14,128 nt of DNA from contig JAGWSK010000109.1 in assembly GCA_028869355.1 (NCBI GenBank), forward strand, positions 1-14,128, in the 5' to 3' direction. Positions 13,926 to 14,128 of this stretch are shown piece after piece (position 1 is the stretch's first letter; the number at the start of each line of letters is the position of its first letter). Source of the DNA: Alphaproteobacteria bacterium (lineage in GTDB: Bacteria > Pseudomonadota > Alphaproteobacteria > Micropepsales > Micropepsaceae). Both the position numbers and the translations under genes were made by a program. Under the pieces are notes generated by a model. It saw only the letters and a program-made list of their open reading frames with translations. It ran no database searches and was not told the DNA's origin.

Positions 13926-14128
13926 GATTGAATCACCGAATGCGGGCAGTGCCGCCCGGCGCACCAGTGTCCTGATTCAGAAATTCGCTCTATCTTCGTG
14001 TCAGCAATAATGCGAATTTCGAAACCACGACACTGGCTCAGGCTAGGAGCCGCCATTTGCGTTGTCTGTGATCGTTGTCACGGCGCATTGTGGCTCATTT
14101 GAATAAATGTCGTGTGGGCTCGGGAGAA
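13926..14128. other. Upstream region of the M28 peptidase gene, no gene seen
   Basis: About 200 bases run to the window edge. An 8-bp inverted repeat (CCAGTGTC at 13964-13971, GACACTGG at 14029-14036) and a short GGCTC/GAGCC hairpin near 14036-14052 are present. No clear promoter hexamers were found, so the peptidase promoter may lie here unrecognised or beyond the edge. Confidence 0.4.

Noticed and set aside
14010..14102. 30-codon plus-strand frame near the right edge with a CVVCDRCHG stretch
   Set aside because: No Shine-Dalgarno. The CxxC-like spacing is suggestive but too short to support, and it lies in the probable upstream region of the peptidase gene.
1..14128. CRISPR array, tRNA/rRNA, insertion sequence, phage or defence genes
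   Set aside because: No regularly spaced repeats, cloverleaf, transposase, integrase or nuclease/toxin motifs were seen on either strand. The large genes are recognisable housekeeping, metabolic or transport families.

Overview
The window looks like ordinary chromosomal DNA of a GC-rich (roughly 60 percent by eye) alphaproteobacterium. The evidence is protein-level: an Atm1-type ABC exporter, a two-domain cold-shock protein, a class II DAHP synthase, a cysS-cimA pair and a secreted DUF6152-type protein. A Rhizomicrobium/Micropepsaceae-like relative is possible, but I could not test this. I see no rRNA, tRNA, CRISPR array, transposase, integrase, phage gene, toxin-antitoxin pair or recognisable defence system.

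Left part (1-3840). A truncated minus-strand gene for a small exported DUF6152-like protein sits divergent from a plus-strand gene for a protein with two cold-shock domains. The cold-shock gene ends 2 bp from the end of a convergent minus-strand Atm1-type exporter gene. The exporter is in turn divergent from a plus-strand LOG-family phosphoribohydrolase gene. The exporter/LOG intergenic region holds a perfect 8+8 bp inverted repeat that overlaps promoter-like sequence. The LOG gene overlaps the 3' end of the next, convergent gene by 25 bp.

Middle (3816-8397, minus strand). Three tightly packed housekeeping genes run nadE (glutamine-dependent NAD synthetase), cysS (cysteinyl-tRNA synthetase), cimA (citramalate synthase). 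cysS and cimA share a 4-base GTGA overlap behind a strong Shine-Dalgarno, so they are probably translationally coupled. The apparent links are NAD cofactor supply, cysteine charging for translation, and threonine-independent isoleucine synthesis.

Right part (8398-14128, minus strand). A Gfo/Idh/MocA oxidoreductase gene lies downstream of a class II DAHP synthase (first step of the shikimate pathway). Next comes a gene-poor stretch with an unlisted 45-codon single-membrane-span ORF. Last is a large exported M28 metallopeptidase of the glutamate-carboxypeptidase II type with a complete set of metal ligands. A palindromic short repeat occurs almost identically upstream of nadE and upstream of aroG.

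No undescribed multi-gene system is evident. The most interesting leads are modest: an exported protein whose predicted mature N-terminus is His-His, the palindrome in the atm1/LOG promoter region, the 45-aa membrane ORF, the dispersed palindromic repeat, and a GCCGGC hairpin in the aroG leader.
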